Part shown: positions 1-12,894 of the stretch, piece by piece
How positions within the stretch are numbered: the stretch's first letter is position 1
How the letters are laid out: the number at the start of each line of letters is the position of its first letter
Source of the DNA: Paraescarpia echinospica
Lineage: Eukaryota; Annelida; Polychaeta; Sabellida; Siboglinidae
Length of the DNA: 64,000 nt
NCBI GenBank assembly: GCA_020002185.1
Contig: CM034533.1
Span: forward strand, 37,616,219-37,680,218
Direction of reading: 5' to 3'
Notes under the pieces: generated by a model
Seen by the model: the letters and a program-made list of their open reading frames with translations, nothing else
Told to the model about the DNA's origin: nothing
Databases searched by the model: none
Translations under genes and position numbers: made by a program

Positions 1-1236
1 GATCAAGGAGAATGGAGGACAACCAGGCATTGCCATACAGCAGCTGTATGGACATGAAGAGATCAAGGAGAATGAGGACAACATGATGGCCATGCTATGG
101 ACGTAAATAGAAAGGGATCAAGGAGAATAGAGGACAACCAGGCATCCCATACAGCAGTTGTATGGACAGAAATAGAAGGATCAAGGGAATGGAGGACAAC
201 CAGGCATTGCCACAGCAGCTGTATGGACAGAAATAGAAGGGATCAAGAGAATGGAGGACAACCGGGCATTGCATACAGCAGCTGTATGGACAAAATAGAA
301 GAGATCAGGAGAATAGGGACATTGCCATGGACAAGCAGCTGTATGGACAGAAATAGAAGGGATCAAGGGGAATGGAGGACAACCAGGTATTGCCATACAG
401 CAGCTGTATGGACAGAAATAGAAGGGATCAAGGGGAATGGAGGACAACCGGGCATTGCCATACAGCAGCTGTATGGACAGAAATAGAAGGGATCAAGGGG
501 AATGGAAGACAACCGGGCATTGCCATACAGCAGTTGTATGGACAGAAATAGAAGGGATCAAGGGGAATGGAAGACAACCGGGCATTGCCATACAGCAGTT
601 GTATGGACAGAAATAGAAGGGATCAAGGGGAATGGAGGACAACCAGGTATTGCCATACAGCAGTTGTATGGACAGAAATAGAAGGGATCAAGGGGAATGG
701 AGGACAACCAGGCATTGCCACACAGCAGCTGTATGGACAGAAATAGAAGGGATCAAGGAGAATGGAGGACAACCGGGCATTGCCATACAGCAGCTGTATG
801 GACAGAAATAGAAGGGATCAAGGGGAATGGAGGACAACCAGGCATTGCCATACAGCAGCTGTATGGACAGAAATAGAAGGGATCAAGGGGAATGGAGGAC
901 AACCAGGCATTGCCATACAGCAGCTGTATGGACAGAAATAGAAGGGATCAAGGGGAATGGAGGACAACCAGGCATTGCCATACAGCAGCTGTATGGACAG
1001 AAATAGAAGGGATCAAGGGGAATGGAGGACAACCAGGCATTGCCATACAGCAGCTGTATGGACAGAAATAGAAGGGATCAAGGGGAATGGAGGACAACCA
1101 GGCATTGCCATACAGCAGCTGTATGGACAGAAATAGAAGGGATCAAGGGGAATGGAGGACAACCAGGCATTGCCATACAGCAGCTGTATGGACAGAAATA
1201 GAAGGGATCAAGGGGAATGGAGGACAACCAGGCATT
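1..1236. repeat. 65-bp minisatellite array
   Basis: About 19 units of 65 bp run from the left window edge. Each unit has GATCAAGGGGAATGGAGGAC, then ACCAGGCATTGC, then CATACAGCAGCTGTATG, whose 7-bp arms are inverted around a CAG and which holds an E-box-like CAGCTG. Units after about 780 are nearly identical; those before about 350 are more decayed and carry indels. The last unit runs into the LINE at 1237 through similar sequence (GTATGGACAGAAATAGAAGG in the array, GTATGGGCAGAAAAAGAAGG at the junction), so the array probably expanded from LINE sequence. ORFs inside it are repeat artefacts. Confidence 0.95.
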
Positions 1237-3057
1237 GTATGGGCAGAAAAAGAAGGCAGCTAGGAGAGCTGTGGCTAAAGCAAATAGAGAAATGGAAGAG
1301 AAGCTATACAGAAAGCTAGATGAGGACAGTGGAAAGAAGATGATCTCTAAGATGGCTCGAGAGAGAGGGATGAGGACAGCAAGGATGTAAAAACAAGAAT
1401 GGACAGCTAGTTACGGACAGGAAAGATGTGCTACAGGTCTGAGAAGAGTATTTTAAGACTCTGCTGAACCAACAAGAAAGCAAAGAACTAGATCTGCCAA
1501 GTGCTGTAGAGGGAGAAGTAAAGGTGAAGGAGACTGTGGATGAAGAGGTAGAGAGAGCAATGAAGAAGATGAAGAATGGATGGGCGACAGGTATTAATGA
1601 AGTACGAGTGGAAATGCTGATGGTGGCTGAACGCGTGGGAATCTGGTGGACAAGAAGATTGTTGAATACCTGCATGAGAGAGGGAAATATCCCAGAGGAG
1701 TGGAGAAAAGGGATAGTAGTTCTAATATGGAAAAGAAAGGGAGATATGCATGACCCAGGGAAATATAGAGGCATCACGTTGCTAACCCACATGCTGATGA
1801 TGTTGGAGAGAACCATGGATGGAAGGATAAGAACAATAGTGGAAGGAGAAATCGGAGAAGAACAACAGGGCTTCAGAAGAGGAAGAGGTACAGCTGATGG
1901 AATGTTTGCGCCGAGACAGCTGATTGAAAAGAAGTTGGAGGGACAGGAGAGTTGGCTATGGGTTTTATAGACCTGGAGAAAGCTTATGACACAGTACCAA
2001 GAAAGATGGCAATGGCAACACTCAGATGGATGTGGGTCCCAGAGGCTGAGGTTAGGATTGTGGAAGGGACATATGAAGAAACGAAAGGCAGAGTGGAGTG
2101 TGGACCTGGAATCTCGGAAGAATTCAAAATGAACGTTGGCTTGAGACGGGAAGTGCCTCAGCCCACTGCTGTTTATCGCAGTGATGGAACTGATAAGTAC
2201 AAAGACCAGTATGAGAGATATTCTCCAGAAACTACTGTATGCAGACGATCTAGCGGTGGTAGCGGACGGGGAAGTGGATTTACAGGAACAATTGATAGAG
2301 TGGAAGGATATCTTCAGCAAACACGGACTGAAAGTGAATCTGGAGAAGGCAGAGGAGCTGTGGGTTAGGCAACAAAGCAAAGAACTGGAAATACACCTGG
2401 AGGGGAAGAAACTCAAACAAAGAGACAGTTTTGTATACCTGGGTGGAGCAGTATGTGGGGATGGCTCCTCAGAGACAGAAATTCGCAGTAGAATACAAGC
2501 AGGGACGAATGCATAGAGGAAAGTAGAAGGTGAGATGGGAGACAGGCACATATCGCGAAAACTCAAGGGAAAGGTACTACGCGCATGTGTGACACCAGCC
2601 TACCTGTATGGCCTAGAAACTATAGCAATGCCAGAGAAACAACAGGAGAGTGTGAAAACTACTGAGTCAGGAGAATTACTGGGGTAACGAGAATAGATAA
2701 GCGAAGAGTGGAAGAGCTGAGGGAGGATGTTGGTGTGAAAGAAAGTTTCAAGAAGTTGGTGAGAAGTCGGTTGAACTGGACAGGACATGTGGAGCGAATG
2801 GGAGAAGAATGGATGGCAAAGAAAGCAGATGCCCCGAGAGTGGAGGAAAAAAGAAGACGAGGGCGACCAAGACTGAGGTGGGAGGATTGCGTGAAGAGAG
2901 ACCTGGAAGGATGGAAAGGGGAATGGAGGAAAAGAGCAAAAGACCGAGGAGAATGGAGAAGGGAGGTAGAGAAAGTAGTGCAAGCGCAATGAGGAGGAAG
3001 AGAAAGAAAAGAAAATGTCGACGTATCCAGGTCAGCCTCACCCCTGAAGACAGGGAA
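1237..3057 (+). mobile_element. Decayed non-LTR retrotransposon (LINE), reverse transcriptase part
   Basis: Plus-strand frames together carry the order of a LINE reverse transcriptase. About 1250-1500 holds the connector (YRKLDEDSGKKMI). 1524-1970 holds WKRKGDMHDPGKYRGITLL and GFRRGRGTADGMF. 1952 onward holds FIDLEKAYDTVPRKM. 2181-2516 holds LLYADDLAVVADGEVDLQ and VYLGGAVCGDGSSETEIRSR. 2708-2992 holds the C-terminal part with LNWTGHVERM and RRRGRPRLRWEDCVKRDLEG. Several frame changes and stops break it, so it is a pseudogene. No endonuclease domain is visible; the 5' part is replaced by the 65-bp array. The clade was not settled; the style suggests an RTE-like or related group. Confidence 0.9.
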
Positions 3058-3235
3058 TGAGGAGAACAACTTTGTCGACATTCCAGTTACTTAACCGAAC
3101 TCACTGTGTTACCATATGCTTCAACATCAAACAAATGTCATATTCTGTTTTAAATCTAGAAAGGCACACTGTAATTAAAATTCCCCACGTTTAAGATCGA
3201 GCAACCATCCCAATTATAGTCAGTGTTGCCTCTAT

Positions 3236-4513
3236 CAGGATAGAACATGATCTCCATGGTACGTGAAGCAAGATGTCAGGATAGAACATGATCTCCATGG
3301 TACGTGAAGCAAGATGTCAGGATAGAACATGATCTCCATGGTACGTGAAGCAAGATGTCAGGATAGAACATGATCTCCATGGTACGTGAAGCAAGATGTC
3401 AGGTTAGAACATGATCTCCATGGTACGTGAAGCAAGATGTCAGGATAGAACATGATCTCCATGGTACGTGAAGCAAGATGTCAGGATAGAACATGATCTC
3501 CATGGTACGTGAAGCAAGATGTCAGGTTAGAACATGATCTCCATGGTACGTGAAGCAAGATGTCTGGATAGAACATGATCTCCATGGTACATGAAGCAAG
3601 ATGTCAGGATAGAACATGATCTCCATGGTACGTGAAGCAAGATGTCTGGATAGAACATGATCTCCATGGTACGTGAAGCAAGATGTCAGGTTAGAACATG
3701 ATCTCCATGGTACGTGAAGCAAGATGTCAGGATAGAACATGATCTCCATGGTACGTGAAGCAAGATGCCAGGATAGAACATGATCTCCATGGTACGTGAA
3801 GCAAGATGTCTGGATAGAACATGATCTCCATGGTACGTGAAGCAAGATGTCAGGTTAGAACATGATCTTCATGGTACGTGAAGCAAGATGTCAGGTTAAA
3901 ACATGATCTCCATGGTACGTGAAGCAAGATGTCTGGATAGAACATGATCTCCATGGTACGTGAAGCAAGATGTCAGGTTAGAACATGATCTCCATGGTAC
4001 GTGAAGCAAGATGTCAGGATAGAACATGATCTCCATGGTACGTGAAGCAAGATGCCAGGATAGAACATGATCTCCATGGTACGTGAAGCAAGATGTCTGG
4101 ATAGAACATGATCTCCATGGTACGTGAAGCAAGATGTCAGGTTAGAACATGATCTCCATGGTACGTGAAGCAAGATGTCAGGTTAGAACATGATCTCCAT
4201 GGTACGTGAAGCAAGATGTCTGGATAGAACATGATCTCCATGGTACGTGAAGCAAGATGTCAGGATAGAACATGATCTCCATGGTACGTGAAGCAAGATG
4301 TCTGGATAGAACATGATCTCCATGGTACGTGAAGCAAGATGTCAGGATAGAACATGATCTCCATGGTACGTGAAGCAAGATGTCAGGTTAGAACATAATC
4401 TCCATGGTACGTGAAGCAAGATGTCAGGATAGAACATGATCTCCATGGTACGTGAAGCAAGATGTCTGGATAGAACATGATCTCCATGGTACGTGAAGCA
4501 AGATGTCTGGATA
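3236..4513. repeat. 41-bp minisatellite array
   Basis: About 31 units of 41 bp with core AACATGATCTCCATGGTACG followed by TGAAGCAAGATGTC. Variants are limited to a few sites (AGGATAG / AGGTTAG / TGGATAG; one CCATGGTACATG). Minus-strand ORFs repeating LHVPWRSCS are artefacts of the unit. Confidence 0.96.
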
Positions 4514-7500
4514 CCTTAACAATAGTTCTTATATCGTACTATTTGTTATTCCCTGCATTTTGTGGTTACTGTCAAAACAACTCTACCCTCAAATTGTCGA
4601 TGCCAACTCTGTAAAGCGGCGACTTGAAAATCTGTCTAAATATATCCCATAATCCTATAAAACATCTCTAAAATAAAATTCGCCAGCCCTATCATTACAG
4701 CCACTTAACCACACACATCAACACACCAAAAATCCCATTTTTACACGACTACAAATGCCAAATTTATGGAATAATAACCATTACCCCTAAACCCCCCTGC
4801 TAACTGCCTGGAGGGAAATAGCTCCACGAGTACGACTCGGTATTGTACGTCTTCATCGGGAACAGTTCCACACGACATAAAACGGATGCATAAACGAGAC
4901 AAGCATTCACGTACGACATCACCGACAAGTGTGGCCACCCCAAGTAGTAATGGCACCGTTCTATCGCTGCGCACAAACGTTTAAACCGCCATAAAGCAAT
5001 GGACACGCTCGGTCTCATGTGGCCACAAAAATGCGTCCAAAGACGGAACTGAATGAGAACAGGTTCTTCAAAGATACATCCTGTCTTTTTCTAAACATGG
5101 CTCCCAGTAATTTGCAGGGATGGGTAATAGCTCGACGAGGTGAAAGTCTGGGTAAGTGATAAATAAAAGCCCACTCACGTTGCCAGCGTTAAAATAAGCA
5201 TCGTCGCAGTAAAATGACAAATGTTTTTCATTGTCAAATTGCTGACTTGTATTTCTGCTGATGGTAGTATGAAGATTACACAACAGAAAAAAAAGTATTA
5301 TATATCCACTTATCTCTACTTTACTTATTTATTATGTTTTGGAATGGGGGTAAGTGGTTAACATTATTACTAACAGTATTTTTTAATACTGAATTACATT
5401 ACTTTTTGAGAACAAATATGGCTTGTTTATAAAGAGAATCCCAACTAAAATTTGACTTTTTGAGAATCCCAATTAACACATTAATTTTTAAGAAAATAGA
5501 ATCCCCACTTTTAAAAATAACTTTTTGAAAAAAAATCCTTACCAAAACCTGACTTTGAGAAAAAATTGCAATGATGGATGACTCTGAAATAGCCGTTGAC
5601 TGAGTGATAAGGCCCAGAATACTGACCAGTCACCATCGACCAATCACAATCACAATAGACCAATCACTGCAAACCAGTCACATAAATAACTAACCCTTCA
5701 TCAGCGAACACCCAAACACAATTTATCACCCCTTTATCTGGGGGACACTGGTTGAAAGAGGCAGACGGCTCAGTAGTTCACGTGTACTAGGTGTTCTTGG
5801 GTCAGCAACCCCTCCAGCCTGGTAGGAGGCAGGCCCTTGAGTGACAACGATAAATTGGATTTTATCTACCATACCAACCAGTGCCAGGCTGGAGAGCAGG
5901 GGTAATCATGCCATGATTTACTTTATGTAGATGCCTGGTTTACCCCCCACCCACGGAGATGCATTTGACTTCCAGAATAAAAAACTGGGGGGGATTTTTT
6001 TTACCAATACCAAATTAAACATTATTTGTATATATTTGGGCAACAAGGTAATAATAATATTATTATGATGCAAGGTTACTGTTACGCTTTTCAAGTAGGG
6101 CCTAAAGGTGACCGCTTCATGGATGGACACAGTAGAGTGTAAAATAATCTTGGGATTGATGTCTCTATACGTACTCATATAAGTTATTAAAGTAGTGGTC
6201 ATTTTCAGGACTAACTGGTACAACTGATAGTGTGTGCGGTGGACGATCCATGTCTCTTTGTTAGATGTCAGCAGGTATATTTATTCATCCAGTTTTTAGG
6301 CTGACAGAGTTCAATTAGCATACGTAATTATACATTTATGCTTCTAGTTGGACATATCTGGCTTGTCAGTGGTTTTACGTACGGGTGCATAAGGCTATGG
6401 CAGCAGAACAATGTTGAGTAGGTCGTGTTTTATTCGCTAGAAGAAGCCAACTTGACGTTGTAATCGTCTCCTTTACGGCGTCTCACTCTCACTTTCACAA
6501 CAGTAACTCGCCTCGCGGCGATTCTCTCTTGTGGGAGTGGCGAGAACCAATTTTTGCTCAAAAATGACCATGGTGTTTTAGCACGTTCCTCTTGTCAATG
6601 TATATACAAAAGTGTCAACGCTGCACAAAGCCCCGGAGAAAGGACAAGCCACTGACTGCAGCCCTCCTCAGTGAAACAGCTCACAGATCAGTGCACATAC
6701 AGCGGCAAGATAAACCCCCCTTTCATATGCATGACCCATAAACAGCAGCTCGGGCCCCAGAGTGGTAATTACCCTCCATCAATCACCCCACTGCATCAGG
6801 TGCAACAGTAAACCCCAGAATGCGAGCACCGCCCACATATTAACACCGTCTGAGTCTGCCTCATTTCCTCCTCACTGGAGTACCCCTCCTCACTGCGTGG
6901 AGTACCCAGCATTTAGGGCCACCGAGGGTGACAGCGAATATGATCCTGGGAGTAATTGTGTCTAGGACGTTGGAGGCATCCGACATGTTTAGCAGCTTCA
7001 TGGAATCTGTTAGACAAATGTGTAAAAGTGCACGTATACAAGTGCATAGATGAACACATATCCCTGTGCTGGACGCCAAAGACATGACGGATAGGTTGAT
7101 AGTTGACCATAGGTCAATCGGAAGACAGTTAATAAGTCTGGGATGTAAGAGCTGTTTAGTAATTGGTACCCACAGACATACAGGTGTTTGGACACAACCC
7201 TAGGGACTGCCCACCTATCCATTATAAGAGACACCATATTTATAGACTGCTAATCAAAATGTCTCTCAACAGAACTTCTTGGGTGGCGACTCAAATGATA
7301 CAACCTTGAAAAACCACATTTTCTTAGTACAATTAGAATTTCTAGTCGGGTACTAAGAAAATTTAGTTATTCAATTTCTTCCAACTTGACAAACATTTTC
7401 ATGGATACAACCTTGATAATGTATTCCCTATAAGTTCTATGCTATAAATGATAAGCATTCATCCATATATTATACTCTGCATCATGTTTATACATATTTT

Positions 7501-8870
7501 TATTGTTGTACAAATAATCCATGCATGCACGTGCCATATTTGCAATTTTTTTCCATAGCATAATTAGTTTAACTTTTAGCATTAGAAAATAGAAACATTA
7601 GAAAGTCAGAAGTCTTATTTTGGTTCTTGGACAAGTTATTTGGCCACTTTGGTTAGAACACAAAAATGTAAAACTATAAACATCCATATATATATATATA
7701 TAAACTGAAAACAATAGTTCTAATTAAAAAAGAAACATTTAGAGTTATAACTTTTTTGGAGGGCAAACAATTACTCAGACAGCATACCTGCATACATGGA
7801 CACATGCACCAAGCATGTGTGAGGTGACATGGATTGCGACTAAGTCAGGAACATCACAATTAATGAATAAGCACAGGTATGTGCGTCACAAAGCCGACAT
7901 CAACAATAATGACTAAATAATTGGCTGCTATGATACCCCGGTCTGTACAGGTCTGTCAAATCACAACTGGTGATACACTTAGTCGAATAAGCCGCTCAAA
8001 GAATGACACTTAAGTGGCTCTTTGCAAAGGTGTGTTTCAGACACATTCAGCACAGGCTATTTCATAAGATGCTAGAAAGGACGAAATTATCGTGCTCAAG
8101 AGATGCATTTTGGGTTGCAATAAACAGCCAGTTTTAAAGCTACAAAGTTGGATTCTTTCTGCTGTAAAACCATGTTACATGTATAAATTATCTCGACTGT
8201 GCCAATGTGTTTGGAAGAACGGGTTATTAATGGGTCACACTTCTAATGAAATGTCGCGTGTTAACTAACCGACAGTTAATTAAAATATGACATTTTCACA
8301 AGGAGCCTTGGTCCTTAAATGTAACTTCACCACTTTATGTTTATAAACATCAACTTGCCTTTCAGTGTACAAAATAAAGTTAACCGTTCAAATAAACAGA
8401 TAGAGGTCAAGTGACATGATAACTTTGAGTTAGTTCACTAAAACAAATTTGTCACAATTGATATAATTTGATTTTATGACTTTGTACATTAGAAAAGCTA
8501 CACAATTCATACTGCACGTATTTTATGATCAACAAAACAATTTTAGTAGTAAATAAAAAAGAAGTTCCACGAAATATTTGATACCATCAGAAGGTCGACC
8601 CAAGGCAGTGTATACTTGTGACATATCCTGATTGGTGACACAACTCTCACACTATTCTAAAACAACTGATGTTGTGGTGAACAAACATAACTTTGTTCAA
8701 AAAAACAAAAAACGTGGTTTATATAAACAAAATTTTACCATATATACAGACGTATGGAAGAAAGGCTGTCCGAAGAAAAAAAAAATAATAATTATGTTGC
8801 CAGAACTAGGAATGTATGGTCGATTCTCCTGTTAAAAATAATTTAGTTTATCTACTTTTTAGTATATCAA
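4514..8870. other. No gene recognised; AT-rich intergenic or intronic sequence
   Basis: About 4.4 kb without convincing coding sequence. Degenerate copies of GACTTTTTGAGAATCCCA-like sequence occur at about 5440-5570, CCAATCA repeats at about 5630-5670, and a locally GC-richer stretch at about 6370-6760. Further exons of the zinc-finger gene might lie here or beyond the left edge, but none could be recognised. Confidence 0.5.
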
Positions 8871-8874
8871 GAGA

Positions 8875-9005
8875 TCTTGAAAGGGCAGGGATAAATAGCT
8901 GAGTGGGTGAAAATTGCAGAAGATCAAGACAGATGGAGAAGTATCGTTGAGAGGAGGAATGGACACGTCATGTGACCTCCACCCCACAATGCACCTAAGG
9001 GTGAA
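8875..9005 (+). mobile_element. LINE 3' coding remnant
   Basis: On the plus strand a frame reads WVKIAEDQDRWRSIVERRNG followed by HVM and a stop, the style of the extreme C-terminus of LINE reverse transcriptases (compare WRKRAKDRGEWRREVEK at about 2930). It lies 84 bp past the last recognised zinc-finger exon, antisense to that gene. Confidence 0.55.
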
Positions 9006-9088
9006 AAACTGTGTATCCTCGATAAAAATACAAACAAACATTGCAACATTCTACAACATGAGCGCCACCTACCTGTCACTGCTGACAC

Positions 9089-9268
9089 CTGTTCGAAGCA
9101 CATGTTGTCAAGTATGTTGACCTGTTTTCCATCGACAAGCAGCTGCGTGGTGTCGCCACCGAGGTGTCCGACCGGGATCTGAATCGTGGTTGTATCGTCT
9201 CTATGACCTTCGACCACTGTTAATGCCTGTTCGATGAGCAGCATCTCACACTGCTTGTGTTGATGTTC
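9089..9268 (-). CDS. Zinc-finger gene exon 16 (last recognised)
   Basis: Preceded on the minus strand by a CTTCAG acceptor; begins EHQHKQCEMLL, completing the ninth finger (C-x2-C..H..C), then LTVVEGHRDDTTTIQIPVGH and VDGKQVNILDNMCFEQ. The exon ends at CAG|GTGTCA in phase 0. Reading on through the junction gives 60-odd residues of low-quality sequence overlapping the antisense LINE remnant, so I treat this as a real donor and the gene as unfinished. Confidence 0.75.
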
Positions 9269-12200
9269 CTGAAGATACAAAGAATCTGAATTTGAAAGTT
9301 TACTATTAAAGGAAATCGAACATTTGAGTCTGAATTTGAATATCAAAACCATAACCAGAATTTTCAGTCTGTGACTAATGAACTGAAACAGTAAAGAGGA
9401 ATAAACCAATATTTCCAAAGGTAAACTTATTAATATGGGTGCTGTCATCTTGTAGACGTTATGTTGCATGTGATAATTTTAGTGATAACACATTTTAGTT
9501 ATTGAAAAAAATTCTTTCAGGAAGAATAACTATGCATACTGCAAATATACAGGAGAGTCGGGCACTAATTGCACATACCACTTTGGTATTATAATATCAA
9601 TGGGTAGAATAAACATTTTACATGAACAAATGTTATTTTTCATATCCAGTAGATGGCACTACTATGCCAGATTCACCAAATTTGTCCAGCAGGTGGAGAC
9701 ACTTTACAATCCACTAGCTATGCCTTTTGAAGGAAACTTGAGCTACTAAGGACTAATTGGACAGGTTATTGTTCTACTTCCACGTTTATGACAGAAAAAG
9801 AAAGTGTTGGGGTGATTTTGATACTATACACCCTTTCAAGGATCTCTTGCACCATGAAAAACACTTTGGTGAGCAATATCTAATAACATGGAAAGACCAG
9901 GGACTTGATACACGTAACTTTGCTCACTAATATGAACCAGTGCAGAGGAGATTGAGACTATTGGTAGAGGTAACATTGGTCATTTAATCTCCATCAATAT
10001 AGGCGAGACTCAGGCCCTATTGGCTATGAATGTAGGGGAACCCGGACAGTATTGATACAAACCGCTTTCATCATTAATACCTTGCAATAGAGGAGACACT
10101 GGGGACACCATTGATACAGAATTAACTCAATCAATACAGGGGAAACTAGGACACTATACGAATGCTTTTTACAATAAAAATGACCAAACTATTAACCGTT
10201 AGCACCAGACTCTGACAGTTCCTTTGTGACCACACTACTTGAGTAGATAGAACTGAAAACAAATGACATCTTCCAAACAGGAGATAGATGACTTACATTG
10301 AGCATTGCCTCGTTCTTGAATGCTGCACCACATTTATCACAGACTATCTTTGCATCGGCGTGTTTGCGTTCTATGTGCTTACGTATGTCTGTGAAAGTGT
10401 AGCCGTAGAAGTCACAGACGCCGCACTTGTAGTCCCTCTGGCCCTTGTGCCTGGAACATGCATTGTAAATAATAGTGCTGTATATTGCATGATACGTATT
10501 GTATATTTTATACGTACACTATTTTATATGCATATGTGTGGATATAATGATGACCGCACACTGTGAGCTAGGCCTTGCCTTGCATTCCAATTCTGTAACT
10601 TTTACATGGTTTTGGAAGCTGCATGTACGGCTAATTGAGGAACTAACACACTGTACAGAATACCAGTTTTAAAGAATAAAAATAATGGTTTTAAAATGGT
10701 ATAAAATATACTGGTGCAATGGTATGCCACATTGCAATACACACCTTTTGACGTGTAGTTCTTTGTTCTTGACGTGTCTGAAGGCCTTCCCACAAACCTC
10801 GCACACATGTCGAGGTTCCTCGTGAATCAGCAGATGTTTTGTAATATCTGACCTCTCACACCCTCTGAAATCATCTTCTTTGTTAAATGCTAGTATTGTA
10901 GGTATACAAAAAATAATAATAAATGAAAAAGATAATAAATTACAAATGGTTGAAGACTGTGTGCTGAAGAATGGTTATTATAATTTTGTAATTCTATCAC
11001 ACTCACCATGAAACCATGACTCCGATATCAGGAAACATTGTAAGAACACAACGCACAGCAAGCATCAGATTCAGGAAGGCTGGTATGAACAAATGTTATT
11101 CTTCACAGTCAGCAGATGGCGCCATTACACCAGATACACAAAATTTGTCCAGCAGGTGGAGACTCTGTACAATCCACTACCAATACACTAGCAAATGGCA
11201 ACTGTTCCTTGGATTTGAACTCCTATGCTTGTGAAACTGTAGATGTTGGAAATAATGCACTACACTACAGTTTACGGGTATGTTTTGTATGGAGATCTTG
11301 TTAACAACAAAGGTGATGCCAGCTTGGTAAAATACTTTCCATGCTTCCACCCAATGACATCAGAAATAGTATCATTAATTAAAATAATGTTAATATGCAA
11401 AGACATTGCTACACATTGAAATACTGAATATAACCTGTAAGTAATTTCATAGCATTTTTTCATGGTAAAAACTGAAGGTCTGCTCCAATTATAATCTAAT
11501 TTCTAATTTAGAAAACAGTGATCATTACATAACTTCTAAATTTTATAACATGGATCATTGCATAATTTGTAAAGTTACAACACACTAAAAATGACAAAAT
11601 GTTTAACTGAGAAACTTGATTGCTGCACGACCTACCTGTAATCACAATGTGGACACTTGAATGGTTTCTCAGGGTCGTGTATGCGTAGATGGCGCTTGAG
11701 GTGGGCCTTGCGCGTGAACTTCTTGCTACACACTGTACACTCAAACAGCACCTCGGCCGGCATATGAACCATTTTGAGGTGCATCTTCAGAATGTATTGG
11801 TCCTGAAGGGGTGGGTAGGAAGTACACATTATCAACTAATGCTTCTGTTTTTTATTACAGAAAATGACATTTCATATAAGGTGTCCCAAAAAAGTCTCGA
11901 TTTAGACATTTTTGTTTGGAGGTTTTAATTATTTTAAATGTGTTACTAAGTCTTGTTTTCTTGTTCCAGAGACATGGGAGTTTGTTGTGGTACCCATCAT
12001 TCCTTTTGAACAAAAATCATTAGAGTTTTGTCACCTGACAAAAAGTGCGGTCCAAATTCAACGCTTTTACTGCAGACATTTTTGTCATGCACCTGACAGA
12101 AAAACAATCAATCGTATTGTTGCTAAGTTCGCCACAGGCGGTACCATTTGTGACAGATTTGTTTGTTCACAACACCTGACAAATGAGCATGACATTCATC

Positions 12201-12862
12201 AGTCATGTGAATTTTTTGAGGAAATCTCCATCATTCTCCAACCTTCCAGAGAACCACTTGACAAATTCGACTTGTTTGGCTATTTGCTGGTCAGTTAGTT
12301 CACTTTCTGTTTGGATTTTGTAAGGGAATGCATAAATGTCATTCCTAAGAATGCAATGGATGGACATTTTACAAATGACTATCTAACCACTTCCACATTG
12401 TCTTCACTGCGACTAGTTCGTCTTCTGCCACTGTGGCCCTTGTGCAGGTCACAAATGGTACCGCCTGTGGTAAACTTAGCAACAATGCGATTGGTTGTTT
12501 TCAAAATAGGGACTTTTTGGAAAACTCTGTATGTACATTACTACTACTACTACTATTAATACAATTATTAATACTACTACTAATAATAATACTACTACTA
12601 CTTCTACTACTATTACTACTAATACTACAACTAATACTACTATTTCTACTACTACTACTTCTACATCTTCTACTACTACTATTTCTACTACTACTACCAC
12701 TACTACTACTAATACTACTACTTCTACTACTATTTCACCTACTACTACTTCTACTACTATTACTACTTCTACTAATACTACTACTTCTACTACTAATACT
12801 ACTTCTACTACTAATACTTCTACTACTAATGCTACTACTACTACTTCTACTACAACTACTAC

Positions 12863-12894
<32 letters not shown>

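Noticed and set aside
1316..2566. 416-codon minus-strand ORF
   Set aside because: Antisense shadow of the purine-rich LINE coding strand; no protein-like domains.
3236..4513. CRISPR array
   Set aside because: Here and in the other arrays the repeats are head-to-tail without unique spacers, no cas genes are present and the context is an animal genome.
8924..9089. Read-through end of the zinc-finger protein after CFEQ
   Set aside because: The extension is low-quality sequence overlapping an antisense LINE remnant; a donor sits exactly at the end of the well-formed part.
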